Source: Trichostrongylus colubriformis
Lineage: Eukaryota > Nematoda > Chromadorea > Rhabditida > Trichostrongylidae
Direction: 5' to 3'
DNA length: 64,000 bases
NCBI GenBank assembly: GCA_963978905.1
Contig: OZ022256.1
Coordinates: 34,683,426-34,747,425 of the forward strand
Shown: piece after piece, positions 12,656 to 64,000 of the stretch
How the letters are laid out: the number at the start of each line of letters is the position of its first letter
Position numbering within the stretch: the stretch's first letter is position 1
The notes under the pieces: model-generated
Told to the model about the DNA's origin: nothing
Database searches by the model: none
What the model saw: only the letters and a program-made list of their open reading frames with translations
Position numbers and translations under genes: made by a program

Positions 12656-13409
12656 AACGAGGTTGTTAGGTGGAAAATTTATTAATGGCCTGACGTTTCG
12701 ACCAGATCGTCTTCCTCAAAGGCCTAAACGTGGCTCAAGTCTAGGATTTTGTCCACTACACCGTCAAACGCCCCATCCCCTAGCGGTTTTGACGGAGATC
12801 TAGAAGAACACCGGAGAAGCCCCGTACGTCTGAAATAAACTTACCCCGTCCACCACCGTACGAGTGGAACAACGCCACTCCGAGTTAACAGTAATTAGTA
12901 AATGAGATGCCATGTTGTCCTTATACATATATAGTACAATTAGGGACATGCATGTCTCCTATTTTAGATCAGTAGCTCGCAATGTGGTGCAAATGGCAAG
13001 AGGTCATTTGTGACACATAAGCACTCATTTCGGTTGTTCATACTTGGATTTCTTGCGGAAATCCAGAATGCTTCGAGCACTTTCTGGAGGAAATCTCAGT
13101 CTCATATTCCAGAATTCTGCACTTAACATCAAAATCGTTTCCGCCATTCCTCGATCATATGCTTTCCCATAGGTGTTCTTACGTTACCACGTCTTTTGCC
13201 AGCAAGATGCTCTTGTATACGTATTGCTAGTGCTCTCCCAGTCTTCATAATGTATGTTTTCCTTGATCTCCGTCAAAACCGCCAGGGGATGGGGCGTTTG
13301 ACGGTGTAGTGGACAAAATCCTAGTCTTGAGCCACGTTTAGGCCTTTGAGGAAGACGATCTGGTCGAAACGTCAGGCCATTATTAAATATTCCACCTAAC
13401 AACCTCGTT
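12656..13409 (-). mobile_element. Truncated Penelope-like retroelement
   Basis: Two 145-bp arms (12656-12800 and 13265-13409) are inverted copies. Between them the minus strand encodes a broken GIY-YIG endonuclease end. Inverted pseudo-LTRs, a GIY-YIG domain and the track GACGATCTGGTCGAAACGTC (a remnant of the hammerhead motif known in Penelope elements) together identify the class. The reverse transcriptase is absent. Confidence 0.8.
12960..13257 (-). pseudogene. Penelope GIY-YIG endonuclease remnant
   Basis: Three minus-strand frames in series show the family pattern: TYIMKTGRALAIRIQEHLAG, then FDVKCRILEYETEISSRK, then VLEAFWISARNPSMNNRNE and TNDLLPF. The GIY-YIG core is degenerate (YIM in place of YIG). 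At least two frameshifts and in-frame stops make it non-functional. It ends in a stop near 12964. Confidence 0.8.
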
Positions 13410-14327
13410 CGTAGTGTTATTGTTTCACAACATCTAGGTAAAAGGAATAGTCCACGGGTAAATGAGTTTTTCCTTCACTCATAATGGCCCGCATACAAAG
13501 TTTCACGCGAAAAAAATGGGATCGCGGCTGAGATAGAGCACCACAAATTCTGGCTAGTGTGGGCGGGGCCTCCGAGCAAGCGCCCACCTCGTCGTCCGCC
13601 GCAGTTGGAAACCAGCATGATGCTTCTCGAATTGTTCAGCTTGATCAAGTCGGCGCGAAATCGTCAAAAATTGACAAAGTCATCCATGTCATCATAACTT
13701 GAAAGAATCTGTGTCACTGTGAAGCTGCCAGATTTCATACCTTATATGTATTTGCTAAATTGTACTAGTTAGGGCTAGGTTTGGCGAAAGTGACGCACGA
13801 GTGAGGGTTTCAGTCTGAGAGTTGTCCAAATCCTGGGAGATGATCCATGAAAGCATGACACGGTTGTTTTGCAAAAGATCACCCGGAACCATTTTTACGC
13901 TTCAGAGAATCCAAGTTACTTGGAGTGCTCAACAAACCGGTATGTGCAAGGTCCATACTTTTATTCCCTTCGAATATGGAGGTTTCTCGCCCCATGCTGC
14001 TTTAGGCACACCACGCGATAATCACATTAGTGTCTTACTTTCTTGGGGGAACTAGGTCCTTAGATAGGTGGCCAGGTTGCACCCTTGTTGCGGCTCTGTA
14101 GTGCATCCTCGCGGCGATAATCGCGCTCAACCCGAGCCGAGTTGAGCCCATCGAGCCGAATCACTCCTGGCCTTAGACGAACAAATTTCCAACGTGGCTC
14201 TTACGTGGAGAAGGAAACATGCGATAAGACAAGATAAGGCGGCGATATCAATAGAGAAGGCAGCTTCAACAGGGGAGAACAGGTGATACCGTAGCATTTT
14301 GCGCGATATCATCGGGCAAAAGCTCTT

Positions 14328-14511
14328 CTACAATCTCCAATACTCGTACGGGGACTGAATACAGGGGGTTCTATTTTTGGTGGATGGGAAGGGATTTGGT
14401 TCATTTTTCTTCACTGGTGGATGAAGCGGGGCCTTTACATCCAGTAATACGCGCGATATCTCTCTCAATTTATCGCGTGGTGTGCCTTTAATGTTTTCGG
14501 AATTTATGAAA
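14328..14511 (-). CDS. Possible minus-strand terminal exon Y2
   Basis: After acceptor TTTATCCCCAG the minus strand reads FINSENIKGTPRDKLREISR, then VLLDVKAPLHPPVKKNEPN and ends SPYEYWRL with TAG. Only incoming phase 2 is open, matching Y1. Unrecognised. Confidence 0.35.
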
Positions 14512-14916
14512 CTGGGGATAAACCACTGCTGAAGTGTAGTCATTGCTCATTGAGGTAGCCCTCATAATATGCGGTGCTGATGCAGACATGGATACAGACA
14601 CTGGCGCCGGGGAAGTGTGATGTGATAGACGCATAATGTGATAAGAGACGCAGAATGTTGCTTTCGAAACCGGTGTATTCCGGTGTATAGTCGTGGTCCC
14701 ACAATCCCTAACAGGGTGTCCCTCTCTGGAGGCAGTTTCCATTTGAACTACACGACGTGTTGAACCTCATAATTCGTCCTCTTCTCACAATAGATCGGAA
14801 ACGTTCAAGACGGGATTTAAAACGATGGCCACACCCAGACGAAAACTAGGCGTTAATACTGGTAAGCTCTGTGTCAGCATACGTTGCTTGCCCGCGTTTG
14901 TAACTTTGCTGGAAAC

Positions 14917-15109
14917 CTAGCATTCACTCGCCCGTGTCGGCCCATCGCTTGACAGCTTGAATTTGTAAGCTTCGTATAAAGCTGAAGCTGTTCAGCTGAA
15001 GCTGCTTCTTGAGCTGGTTTCATTCCAAGCGCTTCCAAACGTGGCAATCTGTAATGCTCCCGAACTTTTTTCTGTTTACGTGACACCTCTTTCAAAAATC
15101 GTTCATCTA
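14917..15109 (-). CDS. Possible minus-strand coding exon Y1
   Basis: Minus strand, reading DERFLKEVSRKQKKVREHYR, then LPRLEALGMKPAQEAASAEQ and GRHGRVNA, ending AG before donor GTTTCC (phase 2). The charged, helix-like composition and compatible phase with Y2 favour coding. The acceptor (CCAAG) is weak and no start is visible. Family not recognised. Confidence 0.3.
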
Positions 15110-15492
15110 CTTGGTCGGCATAAGAAATTTACCCCAATGATGAACTTGAGCAAACGTAAACCTGTATAAAGGGTGGCTTCATTAAAAGGTAGAGGTGTAT
15201 TGTATAGCACAGGAAAGTAGGAAGTCGTGGTAATCTCTTTCTGATATATTTATTGCTGACTTTACTCATTACCGAGAGCGGACTAATACTCACCAGGAAG
15301 GGTTTTCAACTTCCATGGAACTTTGAATAGGGACCCCCACCAATCGATAGAGCTTCGAACGGTGATTACAACTGTGAAAACCAAAAGTGCTGCAGGCAGT
15401 TCCGAAGCGAGTGAGGAGGGGTCAAAGTTTGCCTGTGATATCTCATTGGCGAGGCACTTTGCCTTCACCACGGCCGTTGCTGAGCTAGCATC

Positions 15493-15566
15493 GGCGGTCG
15501 TGGCTCATTGTTAGTGCTCCGGATCTGCAGGATAGAGGGTAAACGGTTTGCTCTCCTCCGGTGAAG
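15493..15566 (+). other. tRNA-like module, left arm of M2
   Basis: Degenerate counterpart of 2549-2617: GTGGCTCATTGTTAGTGCTC, then GGATCTGCAGGAT at the anticodon position and ACGGTTTGCTCTCC at the B-box position. Confidence 0.4.
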
Positions 15567-16214
15567 ATTATTTTGAACTTTGTTTTCACTGTCTACACGT
15601 TTACCTGAGTAAATACTACTATTATACATGGAGTGTCCGGAAGCCCATAACGCGCGAGCCATTTCTTCTCGTGCAAAACCAGCGTGATTTTCGTGCTCAG
15701 GGTCAAATTACCACAAGTGACAAGTTTTTAGCCAATTCGAGAAACCAAATTCCGGAAAAATCCACGGGCTATTGGGTGGCAGCACATTGAACAAAGGAAG
15801 AGTCGTTGACCCTTGTCAAGGAAATGCTCTTATTTGACGCTTGTCACGTACGTTCAGTGCAATGGGCAAGTGTAACAGATCTGTGTAGGTTGTCTTGTTC
15901 AGTTGCATGATTTTTGTAGAAGAAAATTCAAAAACTACCACTTCACCCCCTGGCTGGATTTGGTTGGAAATTTGCACAGAGGGGTGATTCGACCCCCTGT
16001 GCGCGAATATCATAATCTTTTCACGCAACAACGCCTAATTCGTGTGGTACGGGAGTCTCTTCGAACTGGTATCCTTTCCTTGTGAGTAATGTTAGTATTG
16101 TATCTATCAGTAAAGTGGCGGAGTAAATGGTTGGTGCGATAGATATCAGTACAAGGAAACATTCAGAAGTGAAAGAAAAGCACTTATTGAAAATGAAATA
16201 CAAGATGCAAAAAA

Positions 16215-16284
16215 GCTCACTTGAGGGGAGGGAACAAACTCTCAATCCTATACTGCAGATCCGTAACACTACCAATAAGGCACG
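16215..16284 (-). other. tRNA-like module, right arm of M2
   Basis: On the minus strand: TTATTGGTAGTGTTACGGAT, CTGCAG at the anticodon position and GAGAGTTTGTTCCC at the B-box position. It matches the M1 module in order and spacing. Confidence 0.4.
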
Positions 16285-16493
16285 GTGTACTCTGCTAGCT
16301 CAGCAAGACCATGCTGATGACAAAGTGCCTCGTCAATGAGACATTACAGGCAAAGTTTGACCCCTCTTAACTAGCTTCGAAACAATCCGTAGGACTTTTT
16401 GTTTTCACAGTTGTAATCAGCGTTCCAAGCTCTATCGATTGTTAGGAGTCTCTATTCGAAGTTCCATGGGAAGTTGAAAGCCCTTCCTTGTCA

Positions 16494-18823
16494 GTAACTG
16501 AGTCATCTCTATGTGCAAAATAATATTTTACTAAGATGACATGGCAATCTCATTCTACAGGGGGTACCAAAAAAAGTAATTTTTGTCCTCCACTTTCAAC
16601 CCCACATTAGTCGAACTTCGGCAATTTCCGACCAGGTATTCTCATCCCTAAAGTAGAGAGCAGACCTCACTCTATCACTGTTCTCCGTTACAGCCTTCTG
16701 CACGAACAGGAACTGTTGCCTGTTCCGGGTGAACAAGATGCATTACCTCCGCTGAGCAAAATCCGAGACTTCTTTGCCCTCGTTCACAACCTTGCTAAGG
16801 TCCGTTCACTCTGCGTGCCTGAGGGGATTCACTTGGGTGGTGATCTTTAGGATCCAGTTTTTTCCGGGTTCCCAGCGCCCTTCGTTTCCAAGAGCCAAAA
16901 CGGCTTGAGGCTTGAAAAATGACACTTCGGATCATAGCAGCCTTGTCCAAGCAGCAAGGGCTCTGTGACTTCCACGAACCGGAGGGCCACTCCTCAGTAA
17001 GCTTCTTGCAAAAGACTTACAACGGAACCCGCTCCACTGTTTTAAGCGGACCTTGATACCGTAGGTGCTCTGAAGCCCGACTGCGCCGCTTGAAGGCTCC
17101 ATATTTTTATGAAAGTGAAAGTAGCGAGTCTCAGCTTGTTCCTGCTTTTAGAGGACCATTTCGGGAATATTTTGCCTCGATACTTTTATCTCTTTCGTTT
17201 CCCTATGTTTTGTATAATAGGCGGTATGGGCCGTGAGCAACATTACTTTTTTTGGCACCCCCTGTATATTATTCTGTGTCTTCGCTCACTGACATTTGCC
17301 TCCCTGGCTTTGATATAATGGCACGTATTTCAATTCATGCGCTCCTATAAACGAAATGAACGGATGACACATTCGGCACTGATCAATAGAGGCATTTCCA
17401 ATGTCGTAGATGTTTGACTTGTAGACTGGGTCTAGCGTGGCGTCGATGAAAATTTTCAAAAAATACGACCCTTCTCCCCCAAAAGGGGCCTCCATACGAC
17501 GATCTCCATTTCTTCAGGCTGCACTATTTCTGTGGTTGCTACTCAGCCACTGCGATCACCAAGGAAATTGAGCGCCTACGTCAGAAAAAATAATGAGGCC
17601 AAACCTTAAAGAAGTTAAGAGAAACAGGAACCTAACAAAGCTTAGTATATGTATTCCAAAATAAAAGCGTCGAAGAGAAATGAGAACTTAACAAAATCCA
17701 GTACATATATTCCAAAACGAAAGCGTTGCCGACCATGGGTAATGCGCTCGTCCTCTGATGACAAAGGAGAAGGCCTAAAATTCATGGAAGGAAAGCGGCA
17801 GGGATAAAGGATGAAAAGAAAGATAGGAGAGTTGGAAACTAAATAGGAGCCATGTGATGCGCTCCACTGCGATCGTCGCGTAGCTACTGCGGTAGCGACG
17901 TGGCGATCAGATGAGGCGCGGCATCTCCTCCACATTAAGTTTGGACATGCTTTGAATACTTGGAACATTACTTAGATAAATCTTCAAAAGTATTGTATAC
18001 TTCTTCCTCAATAACTTAGGTTTCTCTAATGGTTGCGTATTTTTCTATATGGAAACTCAGTCAAGGAAAATTTTGAAAATTTTTGAAGTGTTTCACCTCA
18101 AATGGTTGTAACTTCATTTAGGTTGATCAATGGATTTCGGAGGTCTTTCTGTATGTGGTTTCGGTGCCAGCGGACCAACGAAAGGGCTACTGGCGTTGGC
18201 CGCTTCCCTTGTAGATCACGCCATGCACAAAGTTTTTGTCGACGCTTTATCAGGTTAAAGGGTACACAGTTCTCATGGTCGCCTTGGATCGTGCAGTGTG
18301 AACAAGGCATCAAGAATCAACCTCGCACTACAGTATAGGTAGAGCGCTTGATTGCAGTAGCTTGACATCTTGTTCACAGTCATCAATTCCAAGAGGACGG
18401 AGGGGGTCAGCTTAGTCTTTCATCTGTAAAGTGAAGATCAAATTGGATCACTTTGGCTTTGAACCCAGTTAGTCAATTTTATCACATCTCCTCTTTACTC
18501 TTTAGACCCCCAGTCTGAAAAATTCCGTTGAGCACTGCCATCTTATCGATTACGACACCCTCCCAGTGAACCAAATACCGCCCCCTGTCGAGAATTCCTC
18601 GGCGGACCCTGTGTAGAATGAATTGCCAACGGGTCAGTTGATGTAAAATTTTTCTTTGTCACAAGCTATTCGCTTCACCTTTTTACAAGACCGTCGCTGG
18701 TCATAGCTCGTGTTTTATCGAGCATTACTGACTGAATGACTGCTAAAGAATAATGACAGAGACCAATTAATAGTTACGTACCAGGTTCCATACTGTCTTA
18801 ACCGACCATCTATTGTAAGATCA
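16494..18823. other. Unassigned stretch with overlapping open frames near 18.1-18.3 kb
   Basis: Around 18122-18340 four frames are open on both strands. One plus frame begins with ATG at 18130 after acceptor TTCATTTAG (MDFGGLSVCGFGASG onwards) but meets TAA at 18256 and has no phase-compatible partner. I cannot assign a gene. Confidence 0.3.
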
Positions 18824-19051
18824 GGGTGTGGGCAGATCTGACAGCGAATAGCGTGGCCGCCCGCGGCGGGTGCGAGTACCAGTGGCAGGGCATGGCAGCC
18901 TTCAAGCGAAGCAGGGTGGCATGAGTGAAAGCGCAAGCGTGACGCAATCACGCTCGGTCGGCTCCCAAGGGCAATCGATACGGCGAGTCGTACAGGTGGC
19001 GCCACGAGTAAAACGCCGCGAAGCGATTCGCTGTCATATCTGCACACACCC
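18824..19051. mobile_element. Mutator-like MITE, family E, copy E2
   Basis: Inverted ends GGGTGTGGGCAGATCTGACA ... TGTCATATCTGCACACACCC are flanked by AAGATCA on both sides (18817-18823 and 19052-19058). The interior matches E1 in opposite orientation. Confidence 0.8.
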
Positions 19052-19561
19052 AAGATCAATACTACGAACCGCCGTGGTTGCCAGATATGATGGGCTATGG
19101 AAGAGAGTGCGTGAGCACAGGGTCAGCCATAGCACTGAGCTCTTTTAAGTTTTATTTCGCTCACAGCGTACTACTGATGCTTGACATGAAGGACTTGGTA
19201 TACTGTGAAAAGTGCGAACAATAACTGTTGAATATTCAACCCATAAAGTATCGATGAGATGCAGCACCATGTGTTGCATTTGATACTTTATGGGTTGCAC
19301 AACCACCTTTTTTTGTTTTTTTTGAAAAGGTACCATCGAATGCTACTACCATATGTTTTCGAGAATGACATATCTTCCCGAAACCCTTCTCCTTCAAAAA
19401 GAAGATAGGATTTTGGCAACACGCTTCCAAACCTACACATGCATCAAGCAATAGCAAAATAAATCATTGTTTGTTGCATTACATGTGCATGAACCTCTTA
19501 TAATAATTTTCAACAATCTAAAGAATAACAATCTTCACTTGCTGTGTTATTCAAATTTCAG

Positions 19562-19745
19562 CAGTGTTATACCAGCAGTGGTGCTAAAATGCGAGCCAAT
19601 TTTTACAAAGATACAATAACTGTTGGATACATATGTTGTTCTTCATATTCGAGAACGTATCCTGACAGTTCCAACTTTCAGAAACACAAGGTGTCGCATG
19701 ATTTGAAGAGAGCAAAGACAGCCTTGGTCCGTTATGTGTTAACAG
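19562..19745 (+). CDS. Possible exon with a damaged C2H2 zinc finger
   Basis: After the strong acceptor TTCAAATTTCAG the frame reads FYKDTITVGYICCSSYSRTY, then PDSSNFQKHKVSHDLKRAKT. Spacing Y-x5-F-x2-H-x3-H is that of a C2H2 finger, but the second Cys is replaced by Tyr (CSSY). A donor (ACAG/GTCTTC) follows. It could be a diverged gene or a decaying one; neighbouring exons were not found. Confidence 0.35.
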
Positions 19746-21020
19746 GTCTTCTTTTTCTTTCCAACTCAAGATTGGACCCACTGGACTTTGAAGCGAGGCT
19801 CGAGCAGACTAGAAATAGCCGAGTTCATGATGTCGCATTTTTCAGTTGCCTCAAACCTCACTTCTTCCCAAGCAATAAAACCACCGAGTTTTGGGTAAAT
19901 TGACGAGGTTTCCTTCAATGTACAGGGCACGGTCTCGCATGTTGTTCTTCTCTCACCGAGTCCTGTTGTATCGCTTTGCACTTTTTCGAACCGATTGCGG
20001 TGCTCGCTTGAACGGTTCCAGAATATGTAATACAATACATAGTCAAGCTATGCGTCCGCCTCACATAAACCAATACTTGGTGTACGGGGAGCGGAAAGCG
20101 ACGTAGTGAATTGCACCACTATAAGAAGCATGGTTGGAAATGGACTCCTTCTGTGAACTTACTAGATTGTTACTTACTTACCTAACTTACTGGAACCAAC
20201 TTACTAGATGAGCAACAGGCTAACGATGCTGATGAATTTCCTCATGCCTTGCAGTATGAAGTGGAAAGGGGCTGCAGTTCATTCAGCACAAGTTTGGCAT
20301 TCTTGCAACACGTTCATATTTCGATTTGTTTTACTACTGTCACGGCAAGCGCCTTTACACCCACGTAAAGTATCGCACTGCTACTACAGCAGGATTGCTT
20401 TGTTCTCCCCTTCGATCGGAGCGCTAATCCACGAGGAATTCTTGGAAAAAGTGAATTTTTGCAGTTTCAGGGCCAATGACCATTGACACCGGGGAATCCT
20501 CGCAAGCACTTTATTTTTTGTTGACTGGATTTCAGCTTCGCAGCGGATAGCGCGCAACTCGACTGATGCCCGGAAGCAAACTGACCTGAACAAATCATCT
20601 GATCATTTTGGCTGCAGCATCATCAAAGTCTCGAGAAAGGCGGAGCAAGGTACTAGGCGGGTTGAAGTAGATATTTCTTCAGCACTTCTGGTAACCCATC
20701 TGCAGTTCACATATTTGACAAAGTGGTTTTCTGTAAATGTTCTCTGATGCACGCGAACTGGTTTGCGAGCAGCAGTTATACTGCTGTGGAACTCTTTCAC
20801 TGCCATACCGCAAAAGAAAGTGAAAACCACCTGAATGATCACCAGAACCAGTCCCGAAAACTCCTTACAAGTTCCTCCGGTGCTGTGAATTCTCCTGCAG
20901 CGCCTCTAATTCGTTAGCTGTAAATATGGGCAATCGTCGATGGCACGATACTAAATACTTTGGGGTCGGTGGAGCAGCGGCTCTGTAGCTCTTGTGGGAT
21001 CGCTTTTGAACTGCTTATGT

Positions 21021-21056
21021 GACTATTCGATGCGAACATTTCCACATCGAATAGTC
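21021..21056. repeat. Perfect 12-bp hairpin
   Basis: GACTATTCGATG and CATCGAATAGTC are perfect inverted copies separated by 12 bases. No associated gene is evident. Confidence 0.85.
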
Positions 21057-21530
21057 GCGTTCAATTCCAGCTGTTGGCTGAGGATAAGTATGCGCCTAAA
21101 AACCGCACCGCATTGCTTTACACCAAAGAATCGAATCAGAGTGCCACTCAAGACGCCCTGTGCCCCCGTTTCACTATCAGCTCTGCCTCGACCTATCATA
21201 CCTCCCCGACTTCAGCTTCAAGTGTTTCTCAGTAGTATGTTTAGCAGCTTCTGAACTTCTTACGTGGTACAGGGATAGCTTTTGGGGAGCTCCTCACCTC
21301 ATACAAGCCACCGTTTGAGGGGAGATAAAATGACTGTCAGCACGAGGGAGTCGGTCGCCATCTGGCTAATGTTTTAAACCACTGCCTGCCTCGCCAACGA
21401 AAACATGAGCGCGATGAAGTGTTGGTGGATCGCTTAGTATAGGTGGGTGTGTTCAGTCTTTGTTCACCATCTCAGTACTCTCCAGACCTTTCAAGATGAC
21501 TCATCTCGTTTCTTGACGACGCCACGTCTT

Positions 21531-21593
21531 TCATGTTCTTCGACTCTTCGGCAAAAGCAGCACACTCGATTCTGCTTCTGTTTGGTCCACTTT
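21531..21593 (-). CDS. Possible minus-strand terminal exon X3
   Basis: After acceptor ATTCGCAG in phase 0 it reads KVDQTEAESSVLLLPKSRRT and TGA. Another phase is open longer, so the frame is not settled. Confidence 0.2.
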   Translation of the reverse strand, partial: KVDQTEAESSVLLLPKSRRT

Positions 21594-21631
21594 CTGCGAA
21601 TCTTCGTGAATTTCGACAGAGTGCACCTTAC

Positions 21632-21683
21632 GTTTCGCATCGATCGCTGCCGTTGCTCGCATATAACAATCTGTTCTCCGATG
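21632..21683 (-). CDS. Possible minus-strand exon X2
   Basis: 52 bp between acceptor AAAATCAG and donor AAC/GTAAGG, reading IGEQIVICEQRQRSMRN. Incoming phase 2 matches X1. Confidence 0.25.
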
Positions 21684-21763
21684 CTGATTTTGTATGTTTT
21701 GATAGGAGACTCAGTAGTCGACAGCTCCGGCGAGAGTCAACACACACATCTCAAGCACCACAC

Positions 21764-21901
21764 TTATTGCTGCTCAGCTGCGGCTTGTCCTCCTGCGATC
21801 GCTTCGGTCGCCTCCTGCCACGCACATCCTCGTTGTCCCCATTGATGAAGCATTTGGGCCCTTCGATTGAGTTGATTATATCATCGTCTTGTTCTGCTAC
21901 A
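21764..21901 (-). CDS. Possible minus-strand exon X1
   Basis: After acceptor ATCCCAAACAG the minus strand reads VAEQDDDIINSIEGPKCFIN, then GDNEDVRGRRRPKRSQEDK and ends phase 2 at donor GTGTGG. The acidic-then-basic composition looks like a nuclear protein; not recognised. Confidence 0.3.
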
Positions 21902-22818
21902 CTGTTTGGGATTTTCAGAAACAGCATCAGGAGTGCTGACGGTCTTTGCCGTGAATCAGTGTCAGCTGACGGTGCACATAGATTTCTGTGATACCAAAAC
22001 CTGTGATTCATGCTCTTTTACATCTCTTCGTTGACAGATTCGCTCTTGGTTCACTTTTCGGAAGTGTTCAGTTGAAGAAAACCTTTTGCTACAAACTGGA
22101 AACTTTTCCAAAGTATTCGAAAAGCCCCCACAAACTTCATGGAAGGGGTATGAAGGTAAAGTGAAGGTGAAGGCTAAGAAGATTCACTAGGATTTTTCCC
22201 ATTTCTGCTTGGGATAAAAATAATGATTTCACGACATGGCTGCTTTCTTCTCAAGTGTACCGCCTATACGCCAGGGAACTAGATTTCCATCGGCGACAGA
22301 GGAAACCAACTAGACGATGTTTTGTTTCAAAATTAATATTTCCCCACGGCTCAGGATAAAAAGTTTCAATTTTTGCCTCTTGAAACTGAATATACACCAG
22401 TTTCAACAAACTCTACCAACAGGCATACATAATAATATTTCATGAAATTAACGTCCAGCCTCCGGTTGTAAATATGCGAGCGAGAAAGAGAATTGCTAAT
22501 AATGAGAATAGAAAAGTGAAAGGAGACGCAATTTTTTTTGACAGCCTGAAACCAGAACCTTCTCTTGTTTGAACTTTCTCACCTAGCGGACTATCTGCTC
22601 ACACATGAACAATTCCATAATTTCTTAATAAATCCGAACTTTCATTTGAGGATCAATAAGCGATTCATAGCGAAGTCGAGTCGGACTTACTGCAGTTTAT
22701 CGCGTCTTTGTGGCAGGTGTTCAGGCTCGCGTGATGTGTTTTCGTTGGGACCGCAGCATTGACCGATGTAAAAGAGACGATGTACGAAGTGACGTCATTT
22801 CCGATGTTCCTTTTCAGA

Positions 22819-63971
<41,153 letters not shown>

Positions 63972-64000
63972 AGGATTTGGGACTGACAACAGCGCTAATG

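Larger units (their letters stand above)
15291..16493. mobile_element. Inverted-repeat element, family M, copy M2
   Basis: Arms of about 280 bp at each end are inverted copies, from AGGAAGGGTTTTCAACTTCC on the left to GGAAGTTGAAAGCCCTTCCT on the right. Both arms contain a tRNA-like module (15493-15566 plus; 16215-16284 minus). The middle matches M1 in reverse orientation. No intact frame. Confidence 0.8.

Noticed and set aside
19766..20035. Minus-strand frame with LLEPRFK, faintly like the DPRFK motif of hAT transposases
   Set aside because: A single short motif without the rest of the domain is not enough.

Overview
This is eukaryotic nuclear DNA, most likely from a nematode of the Caenorhabditis/strongylid group (clade V). 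The basis is one large multi-exon plus-strand gene whose spliced product is clearly the NUAK/ARK5-family protein kinase called UNC-82 in C. elegans. Most acceptors read TTTCAG, two 5' exons look like trans-splice acceptors just ahead of an ATG, and introns are either tiny (50-90 bp) or very long (5-8 kb) and full of short transposable elements. Genus and species cannot be told from the sequence alone.

Layout. 1-22 kb is mainly intergenic or repeat DNA. It holds a 1.4-kb inverted-repeat element (2038-3440) carrying a nested Mutator-like MITE, a decayed RTE-type non-LTR retrotransposon (7345-8990), a truncated Penelope-like retroelement with a GIY-YIG remnant and inverted terminal repeats (12656-13409), and a second copy of the inverted-repeat element (15291-16493). 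A few weakly supported coding exons lie among them: minus strand at 14.3-15.1 kb and 21.5-21.9 kb, and a plus-strand zinc-finger-like exon at 19.56 kb. 22.8-64 kb is occupied by unc-82. I stitched 27 exons (22818-63971) whose phases all agree and which give a 1054-residue reading. The layout is an N-terminal low-complexity region of about 290 residues, a kinase domain at about 294-546 with every catalytic motif present, then a Ser/Pro/Glu-rich tail ending in a very acidic stretch. The region between exons 25 and 26, and the 5' end, may hold further or alternative exons.

Mobile DNA. At least eight repeat families occur, and most also sit inside unc-82 introns: Mutator-like MITEs with 9-bp target duplications (4 copies), a PIF/Harbinger-like MITE (3 copies), a mariner-type TA-flanked element, a 173-bp TA-flanked MITE, a 0.9-kb TIR element, and several dispersed families without recognised ends. 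Two unrelated inverted-repeat elements carry tRNA-like modules (A-box and B-box-like motifs) in their arms: a tRNA-Cys(GCA)-like one in family M and a different one in element N. This is the most unusual structural signal in the window.

How it fits together. unc-82 is the only gene I can name. Everything else is its intron and flank content or poorly supported exons. No rRNA, intact tRNA, CRISPR or bacterial-type feature is present.
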